Positions 1 through 4,936 are shown, counted from the stretch's first letter. The stretch is DNA of 8,507 nucleotides from Micavibrio sp. UBA7689 (GCA_002482805.1 DLGR01000007.1:1-8507), one strand, 5' to 3'. The notes: a model not told the origin generated them from the letters alone. A program made the numbers and translations.

Positions 1-1
1 G

Positions 2-202
2 CTGCTGCTCGGCTTCGTGCTCGGGCCCTTGCTCGAAGAGCATTTCCGCCGCGCCATGATCATTTCGCGCGGCGATATCAGCGTTTTCGTCACCCGGATG
101 ATTTCAGCGGTGCTGCTCGGTCTGGCGCTGCTGGCGGTGATCTTTGCCCTGTTGCCCGCCATCCGGCGCAAGCGCGCCGAAGTGTTTGTCGAGGATGACT
201 AG
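2..202 (+). CDS. Tripartite tricarboxylate transporter permease, TctA family, C-terminal fragment
   Basis: Only the last 66 codons are present; the gene enters from the left edge and ends at TAG (200-202). The first visible residues read LLLGFVLGPLLEEHFRRAM, followed by ISRGD, SVFVTR and SAVLL. This G-x-LG-LLE-x-x-RRA...SRGD...F-TR-ISAVLL pattern is characteristic of the C-terminus of TctA, the large 12-helix permease of tripartite tricarboxylate transporters, which take up citrate or other carboxylates with a TctC-type periplasmic binding protein and the small TctB subunit. A hydrophobic helix (AVLLGLALLAVIFALLPAI) precedes the basic, then acidic cytoplasmic tail. The substrate cannot be inferred from this end. 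The stop codon lies four bases before a bidirectional terminator, so this is the last gene of its transcript. Confidence 0.85.
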   Translation: MLLGFVLGPLLEEHFRRAMIISRGDISVFVTRMISAVLLGLALLAVIFALLPAIRRKRAEVFVEDD

Positions 203-205
203 GCC

Positions 206-238
206 AAAACAAAAAGGGCCCCGAAGGACCCTTTGTTT
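206..238. terminator. Bidirectional intrinsic terminator shared by the tctA-like gene and tRNA-Gly
   Basis: An AAAGGG-CC / GG-CCCTTT stem closes on a four-base loop (CGAA on the plus strand, TTCG on the minus strand). It is followed by T-rich sequence on both sides (TTTGTTT in plus direction, TTTTTGTTTT in minus direction). The minus-strand form, with a UUCG-type tetraloop, is the stronger one and terminates the tRNA-Gly transcript. The plus-strand form sits directly after the permease stop codon. Confidence 0.8.
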
Positions 239-265
239 CCCAAGGCTTGCCAACCTTTGGGAATT

Positions 266-340
266 TGGAGCGGGCGATGGGATTCGAACCCACGACCCTA
301 ACCTTGGCAAGGTTATGCTCTACCCCTGAGCTACACCCGC
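266..340 (-). tRNA. tRNA-Gly (anticodon GCC), CCA encoded
   Basis: Read on the minus strand, the gene begins GCGGGTG and ends CGCCCGC plus discriminator T and encoded CCA. This gives a seven-pair acceptor stem with one U-G wobble. The D-arm contains TAGCTCAG...GGTAGAGC, the anticodon arm is AACCT-TGCCA-AGGTT with anticodon GCC (plus-strand 306-308), and the T-arm contains GGTTCGAATCC. Total length is 75 including CCA. It decodes GGC and GGU glycine codons. It stands alone, with its own promoter upstream and a hairpin terminator downstream. Confidence 0.97.
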
Positions 341-361
341 GCGCCAAACGAACAGGGCGTA

Positions 362-389
362 TTTATAAGGATTACGGATTAAAAATCAA
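362..389 (-). promoter_or_regulatory. Promoter of tRNA-Gly
   Basis: On the minus strand a -35-like TTGATT (plus 384-389) and a -10 TATAAA (plus 362-367) are separated by 16 bases. The predicted start, near 355, lies about 15 bases before the mature tRNA 5' end. The sequence just after the -10 is GC-rich (TACGCCC), as in stringently controlled stable-RNA promoters. Confidence 0.6.
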
Positions 390-431
390 GTCCTCAATTC
401 CTCTAAAGGATTCAAGGGGCTTAGGGGCGGA

Positions 432-455
432 AAATCGGGGTTTAAACCCCGATTT
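432..455 (-). terminator. Perfect 24-base palindrome acting as likely terminator of the 95-residue gene
   Basis: AAATCGGGG and CCCCGATTT flank a TTTAAA centre, giving a perfectly self-complementary 24-base element. On the minus strand it is followed by one further T, making a short TTTT run. The TAA stop of the upstream minus-strand gene (plus 442-444) lies in the middle of the palindrome, i.e. in the hairpin loop. It could work in both directions, although no plus-strand gene reads into it. The T-tract is short, so efficiency is uncertain. Confidence 0.6.
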
Positions 456-729
456 GGATGAGCGGAACCGTATATCCGTAGGGGCTTTCCGTGCCGTCTT
501 TCGACCCCGTCAAGGCTATCACCATGATATTGGGGCTGTACCGCACGACATTGTCCGTCTTTTCCGTCAGTTCGCACGGCATGAGGGAAGTTTCCTCGTC
601 TTCCGTTTCGAACACGAGGTTGAAGAGACGTTGATCGCGGTAATATTCGACATGTTTTATATCGGCGGGAAAGGGCTGGTTGGAGCCCAGTATGAGGCGG
701 CCGTCCAATGCGTATCCGAGTGTTATCAT
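442..729 (-). CDS. Uncharacterised 95-residue protein, second gene of a two-gene unit
   Basis: I do not recognise the family. The product starts MITLGYALDGRLILGSNQPF and ends LIQIGV. It is acidic in the middle (FETEDEET), has one cysteine (MPCELT), and has no signal peptide or membrane helix, so it is probably cytoplasmic and rich in beta structure. I chose the ATG at 729 because it overlaps the stop of the preceding minus-strand small gene as ATGA, a hallmark of translational coupling; GGGGG lies eight bases upstream. An in-frame TTG at 744 would add five residues but lies inside the upstream gene. The stop codon sits in the centre of the palindromic terminator. Gene reality is supported by the coupling, the terminator and a plausible amino acid composition, not by recognised homology. 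Confidence 0.65.
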   Translation of the reverse strand: MITLGYALDGRLILGSNQPFPADIKHVEYYRDQRLFNLVFETEDEETSLMPCELTEKTDNVVRYSPNIMVIALTGSKDGTESPYGYTVPLIQIGV

Positions 730-896
730 AGCGTGGGCCCCCAATAAGTGTTCTTATCAAGTCTTGGGTCTACGTATGTTCTTGGAAGGGCGGGGTTGGA
801 CAACCCGCATTCCGTGAGGTTGAAAGGCTCGCCGCTGACGTCGAGATCCTGCAGTTTTACAAATTGTATACCGTCTAAAGGTATTCTCATTCCCAT
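726..896 (-). CDS. Uncharacterised 56-residue protein, first gene of a two-gene unit
   Basis: This very small gene encodes a product beginning MGMRIPLDGI and ending KNTYWGPTL. It has one cysteine, several prolines and no hydrophobic segment long enough for a membrane helix. I infer that it is a real gene from three points. A GGGGA Shine-Dalgarno-like sequence lies seven bases before the ATG at 896 (plus 904-908). The frame ends in a TGA overlapping the next gene's ATG by four bases. The composition looks like a folded protein rather than random sequence. The second ATG, at 890, is an alternative start. Function is unknown. Being co-translated with the 95-residue product suggests the two proteins act together, for instance as a small complex, but nothing in the sequence shows what they do. 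Confidence 0.55.
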   Translation of the reverse strand: MGMRIPLDGIQFVKLQDLDVSGEPFNLTECGLSNPALPRTYVDPRLDKNTYWGPTL

Positions 897-1030
897 CTTT
901 GATTCCCCGTTTTGTAGTCTTTTTATTTGTTAAGCCAATCATGCCATATCGCTTTGTCTCCGCACAAATTGCGGACGGTGATATGAGGCTAGCCCTTGCA
1001 AAGATTGGGATTTTTGGCCATAGCTAGAAA

Positions 1031-1582
1031 ATGACCCAAAACGCTAACTTGGCCGAATCACAAGAAATGCCCACATCGCCAGACGCGTTGATGGACCGTT
1101 TGCGCGGCCTTGGCGTGGAATTTACGCTTCATCACCATGCGCCCGTTTTTACCGTGGCCGAAAGCCAGAGCGTGGACGCCGACATTCCCGGCACGCATTG
1201 CAGAAACCTGTTCCTGCGTGACAAGAAGAAATCCAATTTCCTCGTATGCCTGCGTCATGAAACCGCCGTGGACATTAGAAAGCTTCCCGGCCTGATCGGC
1301 TCGCACCAGAATCTGTCTTTCGGGTCCGCCGAACGGCTGTGGGAATATCTGGGTGTGCGCCCGGGGTCTGTTTGCCCTTATGCTGTTATTAATGACACGG
1401 GGCATCAGGTTAAAATCTGCCTCGATAAATCCATGATGGAAACGGAAATCGTGAATTTCCACCCCTTGTTAAATTCAATGACTATCGGGGTAAAACCCCA
1501 AGGCCTCATTACCTTCATTGAAAGTTGTGGGCATGTGCCCCATATTGTCGACTTCGGGCCCGCTGCGCCCGACCTGAGATAG
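1031..1582 (+). CDS. proX: Prolyl-tRNA editing deacylase, YbaK/ProX (ProXp-ala) type
   Basis: The 183-residue protein is a free-standing INS-superfamily editing domain, expected to hydrolyse mischarged Ala-tRNA(Pro) in the cytoplasm and so back up prolyl-tRNA synthetase. Visible family blocks are HAPVFTVAES (36-45), GTHCRNLFLRDKKK (54-67), LRHETAVD (74-81), LSFGSAERLWEYLGVRPGSV (95-114), the ND turn (121-122), FHPLLN (143-148) and the C-terminal GHVPHIVDF (167-175). Length fits the family (about 165-185), with a roughly 15-residue N-terminal extension. The usual KNLFL motif reads RNLFL here (R58). No Shine-Dalgarno sequence precedes the ATG; a weak -10-like box lies close by, so the message may be leaderless. 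The next gene follows after 12 bases, which implies co-transcription with the chaperone gene and a shared translation/proteostasis theme. Which misacylated tRNA it prefers is inferred from the family. Confidence 0.88.
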   Translation: MTQNANLAESQEMPTSPDALMDRLRGLGVEFTLHHHAPVFTVAESQSVDADIPGTHCRNLFLRDKKKSNFLVCLRHETAVDIRKLPGLIGSHQNLSFGSAERLWEYLGVRPGSVCPYAVINDTGHQVKICLDKSMMETEIVNFHPLLNSMTIGVKPQGLITFIESCGHVPHIVDFGPAAPDLR

Positions 1583-1594
1583 AAGAGAGTAGAA

Positions 1595-2536
1595 ATGGGC
1601 CTGTTTGGATTGACACCGGATAAGAAAGTCGCACCGACGCAAAGCGAAAGCGGCGCGGTCTATGATGTTACAAGCGCGGAATTCGAAGAACGTGTGTTGA
1701 AGGCATCTATGCAGGTGCCTGTGCTGGTCGATTTTTGGGCGCCATGGTGCGGCCCTTGCAAGCAATTGATGCCGGTCCTTGAAGCCGAAGTCGAAGCGGC
1801 GCGCACAGAAGTGTTGCTCGCCAAAGTCAATATTGATGACAACCCAGATCTGGCGCAGGCTTTACGCATTCAATCCGTTCCTACCGTGATGGCATTTTTT
1901 CAAGGCCAGCCTGTGACCGGTTTCACGGGCGTGCGCCCTGCATCGGAAATAAAAAACCTGATTGCGCAACTGGTAAAGCTGTCGCGCTCCGCCAAACCGG
2001 ATGCCGTGGATATTCCCACGCTGCTCAAACAAGCGGCCGATGCTATGGCGATCGGTGAGGAGCGTTTCGCACAGGAAGCCTATATTCAAATCCTGCAACA
2101 AGATCCCAACCATATCGAAGCCTATAACGGCATGGTGCGTGCGTTGATTTCCGCAGGCGCCATCGAACACGCCGAGCATTACATCGCGCAAGCACCCGAA
2201 GGCATTACCAAGAACCCGAATTTCGCGCAGGCCAAAACCGCGTACGAGCTGGCGGTAAAGGCAAAAGAACAAGCGAAGACTTTGCCCGCTCTTTTGAAGA
2301 GACTCGAAAAAACACCGGATGATTATCAGGCGCGCTTTGATTTGGCGCAGGCACAATTTGCGAGCGGCCAAAAAGCCGAAGCCATCGACAATCTACTGGA
2401 GCTGATCCGCCGCGACCGCGCATGGAACGAAGAGGCCGCGCGCAAGGAATTGTTAAGGTTCTTCGAGGCTTTGGGTTTTGCCGATCCATTGGCTGTAGAG
2501 GGGCGTAAAAAACTTTCCCGCCTCCTGTTCTCGTAA
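1595..2536 (+). CDS. cnoX: CnoX-like thioredoxin-TPR co-chaperone (YbbN family)
   Basis: The 313-residue protein has an N-terminal thioredoxin fold and a C-terminal helical TPR-type region, the architecture of CnoX/YbbN. That family holds oxidatively damaged proteins and passes them to GroEL/ES or DnaK. The active site is FWAPWCGPCK with C52 and C55, and the cis-proline follows in QSVPTVMAFF. The E. coli protein lacks this cysteine pair, whereas the Caulobacter protein keeps it, so the product here is probably redox-active as well as a holdase (inferred). Residues from about 130 onward form repeated helical pairs, including EEAYIQILQQDPNHIEAYN-like and DDYQARFDLAQAQFASGQ units typical of TPRs. 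The start is supported by purine-rich AGAAGAGAG just upstream. It lies 12 bases after the editing deacylase and 24 bases before the LON-domain gene. Length is normal for the family. Confidence 0.9.
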   Translation: MGLFGLTPDKKVAPTQSESGAVYDVTSAEFEERVLKASMQVPVLVDFWAPWCGPCKQLMPVLEAEVEAARTEVLLAKVNIDDNPDLAQALRIQSVPTVMAFFQGQPVTGFTGVRPASEIKNLIAQLVKLSRSAKPDAVDIPTLLKQAADAMAIGEERFAQEAYIQILQQDPNHIEAYNGMVRALISAGAIEHAEHYIAQAPEGITKNPNFAQAKTAYELAVKAKEQAKTLPALLKRLEKTPDDYQARFDLAQAQFASGQKAEAIDNLLELIRRDRAWNEEAARKELLRFFEALGFADPLAVEGRKKLSRLLFS

Positions 2537-2549
2537 TAATAGCGGCTTA

Positions 2550-2555
2550 TATAAA
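2550..2555 (+). promoter_or_regulatory. Possible -10 box for a leaderless LON-domain transcript
   Basis: TATAAA ends five bases before the ATG at 2561, and no Shine-Dalgarno sequence precedes that ATG. The geometry copies the Trm112-like gene at 3723. A convincing -35 is missing (only TTCTCG- or CTGTTC-like sequence at about the right distance), so an internal promoter is possible but not firm. Confidence 0.3.
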
Positions 2556-2560
2556 TCCTC

Positions 2561-3196
2561 ATGACCCGCACAGCCCCGAAATACACGCTTGAAACCCTGC
2601 CTGAGGAGTTGCCGATATTTCCTCTGACGGGCGTGTTGCTTTTGCCCCGCGGGCAGCTCCCCCTGAACATCTTCGAACCGCGCTATATCGCGATGGTGGA
2701 CGAGGCCATGAAATCTCACCGTCTGATCGGCATGATGCAAACGCGCGAAGACGGAAATTTATACGACGTTGGCTGCGCGGGCCGTATCGTCAGCTATCAT
2801 GAAACCAGTGACGGTCGATACGAAATCGTTTTAAACGGCGTGTGCCGTTTCAAGATACAATCCGAACTTGGACAGCGTGACGGGTTTCGCCGTGTGAAAG
2901 CGGACTGGAAAAATTTTGCAACCGATTTGCAACCGATGGGCTGTCTTGATATGGACCGCGGCAAATTAAAAGAACTTCTTAAAAGCTATTTTGCCAAACA
3001 GGATTTGACCTGCAGCTGGGAAGCGGTGGACGGGGCAGGGGACGAAAAACTCATCACCTCGCTGGCCATGATCTGCCCGTTCGATGCCAAGGAAAAACAG
3101 GCGTTGCTGGAAACGCCCTGCTGCAAGGACCGCGCGAAACTTTTTATGACCTTGCTGGAAATGGAATGCAAAGGCGATTGCGGCTGCAGGCATTGA
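2561..3196 (+). CDS. LON substrate-binding (LON N-terminal) domain protein
   Basis: The 211-residue protein is a stand-alone version of the N-terminal domain of Lon protease; it has no AAA or protease domain. The hallmark opening is ELPIFPLTGVLLLPRGQLPLNIFEPRY (16-42), followed by LIGMMQTR (55-62), GCAGRIVSYHE (71-81) and RYEIVLNGVCRF (86-97), matching the PUA-like beta domain and its helical extension. The domain is thought to recognise unfolded substrates; the function of single-domain versions is poorly known. It follows the CnoX gene by 24 bases, a pairing I recall from other alphaproteobacteria and consistent with proteostasis. The C-terminus is unusual: CC (187-188) and a CKGDCGC tail (C203, C207, C209) that could bind metal or react to oxidants. 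No Shine-Dalgarno is visible; a TATAAA lies five bases before the ATG. Confidence 0.9.
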   Translation: MTRTAPKYTLETLPEELPIFPLTGVLLLPRGQLPLNIFEPRYIAMVDEAMKSHRLIGMMQTREDGNLYDVGCAGRIVSYHETSDGRYEIVLNGVCRFKIQSELGQRDGFRRVKADWKNFATDLQPMGCLDMDRGKLKELLKSYFAKQDLTCSWEAVDGAGDEKLITSLAMICPFDAKEKQALLETPCCKDRAKLFMTLLEMECKGDCGCRH

Positions 3197-3212
3197 CGCC
3201 ACGCTGTTTTAT

Positions 3213-3241
3213 TTGACATAGTAAAGAATTATTGTTACCCT
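3213..3241 (+). promoter_or_regulatory. Promoter of the 134-residue orphan gene
   Basis: A perfect -35 TTGACA (3213-3218) is followed after 17 bases by TACCCT (3236-3241), which keeps the conserved T, A and final T of the -10. The predicted start near 3248 leaves a leader of about 28 bases containing a strong GAGAGGG ribosome-binding site (3264-3270). Confidence 0.6.
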
Positions 3242-3275
3242 TTCGTTCAATAAAAAAAAGAATGAGAGGGTCAAG

Positions 3276-3680
3276 GTGTCTTTGATAAACCAACCTGTAG
3301 GCGGATGGAAAACCCATGCGATCATCGTTTCCGCCGCAATAGGGATTTCCGCACTATTTTCAAACGCGACCAAACATGATTTTACCGGAGTGCTTGATGG
3401 CCCTTACACAAGCATGCTGGGCAGATCCGCCATAGGTAAGAATTATCGTGTGGGGATTCATGATGAAGATGGAAATCGCACGGTTCTTCGTAACGAAGTG
3501 GATATATATGCGGGGAAATTCTATGGCGAGCCATCCAGAATGCAAAAAGATCTGGCAACGGCTGTTGGGATGACGTGCACATTCGAAGTGAACGGCTGGG
3601 ATTTCCTCTTTTTCAGGCAGAACATACTAAGGGTGAAGGAATGTCAGAATACGGGCTTGGAGCCGTCTTCCATTTCGTAG
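3276..3680 (+). CDS. Uncharacterised 134-residue membrane-anchored or exported protein
   Basis: Translation starts at GTG, placed by the GAGAGGG ribosome-binding site five bases upstream; the nearby ATG at 3263 runs into a stop at once. The N-terminus has a short polar stretch followed by a hydrophobic segment (about residues 14-29, THAIIVSAAIGISALF), consistent with a signal anchor or uncleaved signal peptide, so the rest is probably periplasmic. The soluble part includes NYRVGIHDEDGNRTVLRNE, GKFYG and EVNGWDFLFFRQNILRVKE. Its general pattern (NED-like, GKF, GW, NIL-V) resembles small secreted beta-barrel proteins seen on prophages and plasmids, but I cannot name a family. Two cysteines (in TCTF and KECQ) could form a disulfide. 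It has its own promoter and interrupts the LON / Trm112-like gene order, so it may be a late insertion. Confidence 0.75.
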   Translation: MSLINQPVGGWKTHAIIVSAAIGISALFSNATKHDFTGVLDGPYTSMLGRSAIGKNYRVGIHDEDGNRTVLRNEVDIYAGKFYGEPSRMQKDLATAVGMTCTFEVNGWDFLFFRQNILRVKECQNTGLEPSSIS

Positions 3681-3687
3681 AACACGG

Positions 3688-3716
3688 TTGCGCGTTACTT
3701 TACCGCGGGCTATAAA
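3688..3716 (+). promoter_or_regulatory. Promoter of the Trm112-like gene, leaderless geometry
   Basis: TTGCGC (3688-3693), a 17-base spacer and TATAAA (3711-3716) form a good vegetative promoter. The -10 ends six bases before the ATG at 3723, so the first transcribed base would be at or next to the A of AUG. The intervening bases (TTTCCT) contain no ribosome-binding site. Confidence 0.6.
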
Positions 3717-3722
3717 TTTCCT

Positions 3723-3893
3723 ATGGCCGCGATAGATCCCAAACTGCTGGAAATTCTGGTTTGCCCTTTGACCAAGGTACCGTTGCGCTATGATTCCTCT
3801 AAACAGGAATTGATTTCCGATCAGGCGGGTTTGGCCTATCCCATCCGCGATGGCATACCGATCATGCTGATCGACGAAGCCCGAAAAATTTAG
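3723..3893 (+). CDS. Trm112-like / UPF0434 (YcaR) family protein
   Basis: This 56-residue protein begins MAAIDPKLLEILVCPLTK and contains LISDQAGLAYPIRDGIPIML (about 30-49), the signature of the UPF0434/Trm112-like family. Typical length is 55-65 residues, so it is complete. In eukaryotes and archaea Trm112 is a small activating partner of several tRNA, rRNA and release-factor methyltransferases; bacterial members are thought to act similarly or in other small zinc-ribbon roles, and this is not proven. Only one cysteine (C14) remains, so a zinc-binding CxxC is absent, as in many alphaproteobacterial members. There is no Shine-Dalgarno, and a promoter abuts the start codon. Its TAG stop overlaps by four bases the TAA of the convergent 101-residue gene. 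Confidence 0.88.
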   Translation: MAAIDPKLLEILVCPLTKVPLRYDSSKQELISDQAGLAYPIRDGIPIMLIDEARKI

Positions 3894-4195
3894 GCGGCTT
3901 CGAACTTCACAACATTCACATTGAAAAGCGCGGGATCTGGATAGACGCGTCTTTCGTTCTGAATGAAATACTCGCCGGATTTTATTTGCGCCGCAAAACC
4001 GAACAGATCGCCGACGGCATCGTGCCATTCGTGACCATAACCGCGGGCGTATCTTTCATGTGTTCCATCGGAAATTTTTACTTCATCTGCAAACCATGCG
4101 GTTTCGTGAAGGTCCGTGAAACTGAATTTGCGCACCGCGCCGAATTGTTTGGTAAGCCACGCGGTTTGTTCAGCGTTCGCTGTATATTTTTCCAT
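3890..4195 (-). CDS. Uncharacterised 101-residue protein
   Basis: I do not recognise the family. The product starts MEKYTANAEQTAWLTKQFGA, is rich in aromatic residues and histidine (GYGHEWHDAVGDLFGF in the middle), and ends NVNVVKFEAA. It has no cysteine, signal peptide or membrane helix, so it is probably a soluble cytoplasmic protein. The frame stays open upstream to 4282, but the ATG at 4195 is clearly the start: GAGGG lies six bases before it (plus 4202-4206), and a strong promoter about 45 bases upstream would initiate inside any longer version. Its 3' end overlaps the Trm112-like gene by four bases, with no terminator between the convergent pair. It is divergent to the 163-residue gene, sharing a compact control region; joint regulation is plausible. 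Confidence 0.75.
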   Translation of the reverse strand: MEKYTANAEQTAWLTKQFGAVRKFSFTDLHETAWFADEVKISDGTHERYARGYGHEWHDAVGDLFGFAAQIKSGEYFIQNERRVYPDPALFNVNVVKFEAA

Positions 4196-4237
4196 GAATG
4201 ACCCTCTATATTTTTTTTGTAGTTCACACCTGTCCCG

Positions 4238-4266
4238 AATATAAACCTCCGTTCTTATAGCGTCAA
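4238..4266 (-). promoter_or_regulatory. Promoter of the 101-residue gene
   Basis: On the minus strand, TTGACG (plus 4261-4266), a 17-base spacer and TATATT (plus 4238-4243) match the vegetative consensus closely. The predicted start near 4231 gives a leader of about 36 bases with an A8 tract and the GAGGG ribosome-binding site. Confidence 0.75.
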
Positions 4267-4275
4267 ACAAATTCA

Positions 4276-4304
4276 TTGACATAATAATTAACTATTCCTA
4301 TAGT
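4276..4304 (+). promoter_or_regulatory. Promoter of the 163-residue gene
   Basis: A perfect TTGACA (4276-4281), a 17-base AT-rich spacer and TATAGT (4299-4304) form the best promoter in the window. The start near 4311 leaves about 15 bases, containing AAAGGAA (4313-4319) six bases before the ATG. Its -35 lies nine bases from the -35 of the divergent promoter. Confidence 0.8.
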
Positions 4305-4325
4305 CCGCCGTGAAAGGAACAGGCC

Positions 4326-4817
4326 ATGTCCGGCGGTATTTTGGGAATTATTTTTGATCAGCAGATGGTCGATATGTCCGGCCATTCGCTTGAGCCCGTT
4401 AAGTTTACGGATCCGATGCCCTGCAGCGTTTCGGGCATGAATGTTTTTAAAGTCAGCCTTAAAATATTGGGCGTCAAAACAGGCGTGCGCGAAAACGATC
4501 TGGGCATTCACTTTGAAATTCAATCTACGACAGGTCAAACGCTGGATCGCAAAGTGCTTTCCATGCGCCCTGTATTCACAAGCTTTGCAGACCAAATTGC
4601 GGGGCGGAGTGCGGATGTATCCATTGAAGAGCGATTGGATATCCTTTCGCAGGCATTGTCTGACTGGGTGGATATCCAGCCGAACGCATCATCGGGCGCA
4701 ATTTTTGCCATGATCCTCGGGCGTCTGGATATATCTCTGGCGCCGCAATTGGAGCCGCATGCATGGGCAAGATTGCGCGCAGGCACAAGACCAACCGATC
4801 CGGAGGACGGCCCGTAG
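4326..4817 (+). CDS. Uncharacterised 163-residue protein
   Basis: I do not recognise the family. The product opens MSGGILGIIFDQQMVDMSGH, has a beta-rich middle (VFKVSLKILGVKTGV, LGIHFEIQ) and a more helical C-terminal half (SIEERLDILSQALSDWVD), and ends in a proline/acidic tail (RPTDPEDGP). It has one cysteine (MPCSVSG) and no clear membrane segment. The start is fixed by AAAGGAA six bases upstream and by a near-consensus promoter whose predicted start is about 15 bases before the ATG. It is divergent to the 101-residue gene. About 25 bases separate its stop from the first promoter-like element of leuA, and no terminator is visible there, so some read-through into leuA is possible. Confidence 0.75.
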   Translation: MSGGILGIIFDQQMVDMSGHSLEPVKFTDPMPCSVSGMNVFKVSLKILGVKTGVRENDLGIHFEIQSTTGQTLDRKVLSMRPVFTSFADQIAGRSADVSIEERLDILSQALSDWVDIQPNASSGAIFAMILGRLDISLAPQLEPHAWARLRAGTRPTDPEDGP

Positions 4818-4841
4818 CCCGTGCCTTTCGGGAAAAAGACC

Positions 4842-4870
4842 TTGCCGTACCAACAATTTTACGCTTTATT
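4842..4870 (+). promoter_or_regulatory. Candidate promoter of the leuA leader transcript
   Basis: TTGCCG (4842-4847), a 17-base spacer and TTTATT (4865-4870) make a moderate vegetative promoter. The predicted start near 4877 falls only about three bases before the leader-peptide ATG at 4880, and that ATG lacks a Shine-Dalgarno, so the leader peptide may be translated as a leaderless or near-leaderless message. Confidence 0.45.
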
Positions 4871-4879
4871 GCTATCCGT

Positions 4880-4936
4880 ATGAAGAAAGTTGCTCAAAAC
4901 CTTCTGCTCCTGTCCCTGCTCCTTAATCGCCCCTGA
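4880..4936 (+). CDS. leuL: Leucine-rich leader peptide of leuA
   Basis: An 18-codon frame reads MKKVAQNLLLLSLLLNRP and stops at TGA (4934-4936), 81 bases before leuA. Codons 8-15 contain seven leucines interrupted by one serine, using CTT, CTG and CTC. A run of codons for the end product of the downstream pathway is the hallmark of ribosome-stalling leader peptides, as in leu operon leaders of enteric bacteria. The last codons and the stop codon form one arm of a hairpin (4930-4936 with 4967-4973), and codons 14-16 overlap a stretch complementary to the leuA ribosome-binding site. The peptide could also resemble a short hydrophobic signal sequence, but its size, position and codon content favour a regulatory leader. 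The symbol follows the enteric leader by analogy. Confidence 0.75.
   Translation: MKKVAQNLLLLSLLLNRP

Noticed and set aside
247..747. Plus-strand open frame of 166 codons spanning the tRNA and the minus-strand 95-residue gene
   Set aside because: It runs through a confident tRNA gene, its promoter and a palindromic terminator. The peptide from the tRNA part (MGFEPTT...) is the familiar artefact of translating a tRNA T-arm.
911..938. Promoter-like TTGGCT-16-TACAAA on the minus strand before the 56-residue gene
   Set aside because: Initiation would fall inside the proposed GGGGA ribosome-binding site, which is inconsistent with that start. The true promoter of the pair remains unidentified.
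956..976. Small hairpin TCCGC...GCGGA between the divergent small gene and proX
   Set aside because: It has only five pairs with a seven-base loop and no T-tract, and does not line up with a promoter or start codon. It is probably chance.
1862..2371. Minus-strand open frame of 169 codons opposite the CnoX-like gene
   Set aside because: It is antisense to a clear thioredoxin-TPR coding region and has a cysteine/arginine/leucine-rich composition without motifs.
4818..4832. CCCG...CGGG hairpin after the 163-residue gene as a terminator
   Set aside because: It has only four pairs and is followed by A-rich sequence, not T, so it was not called.
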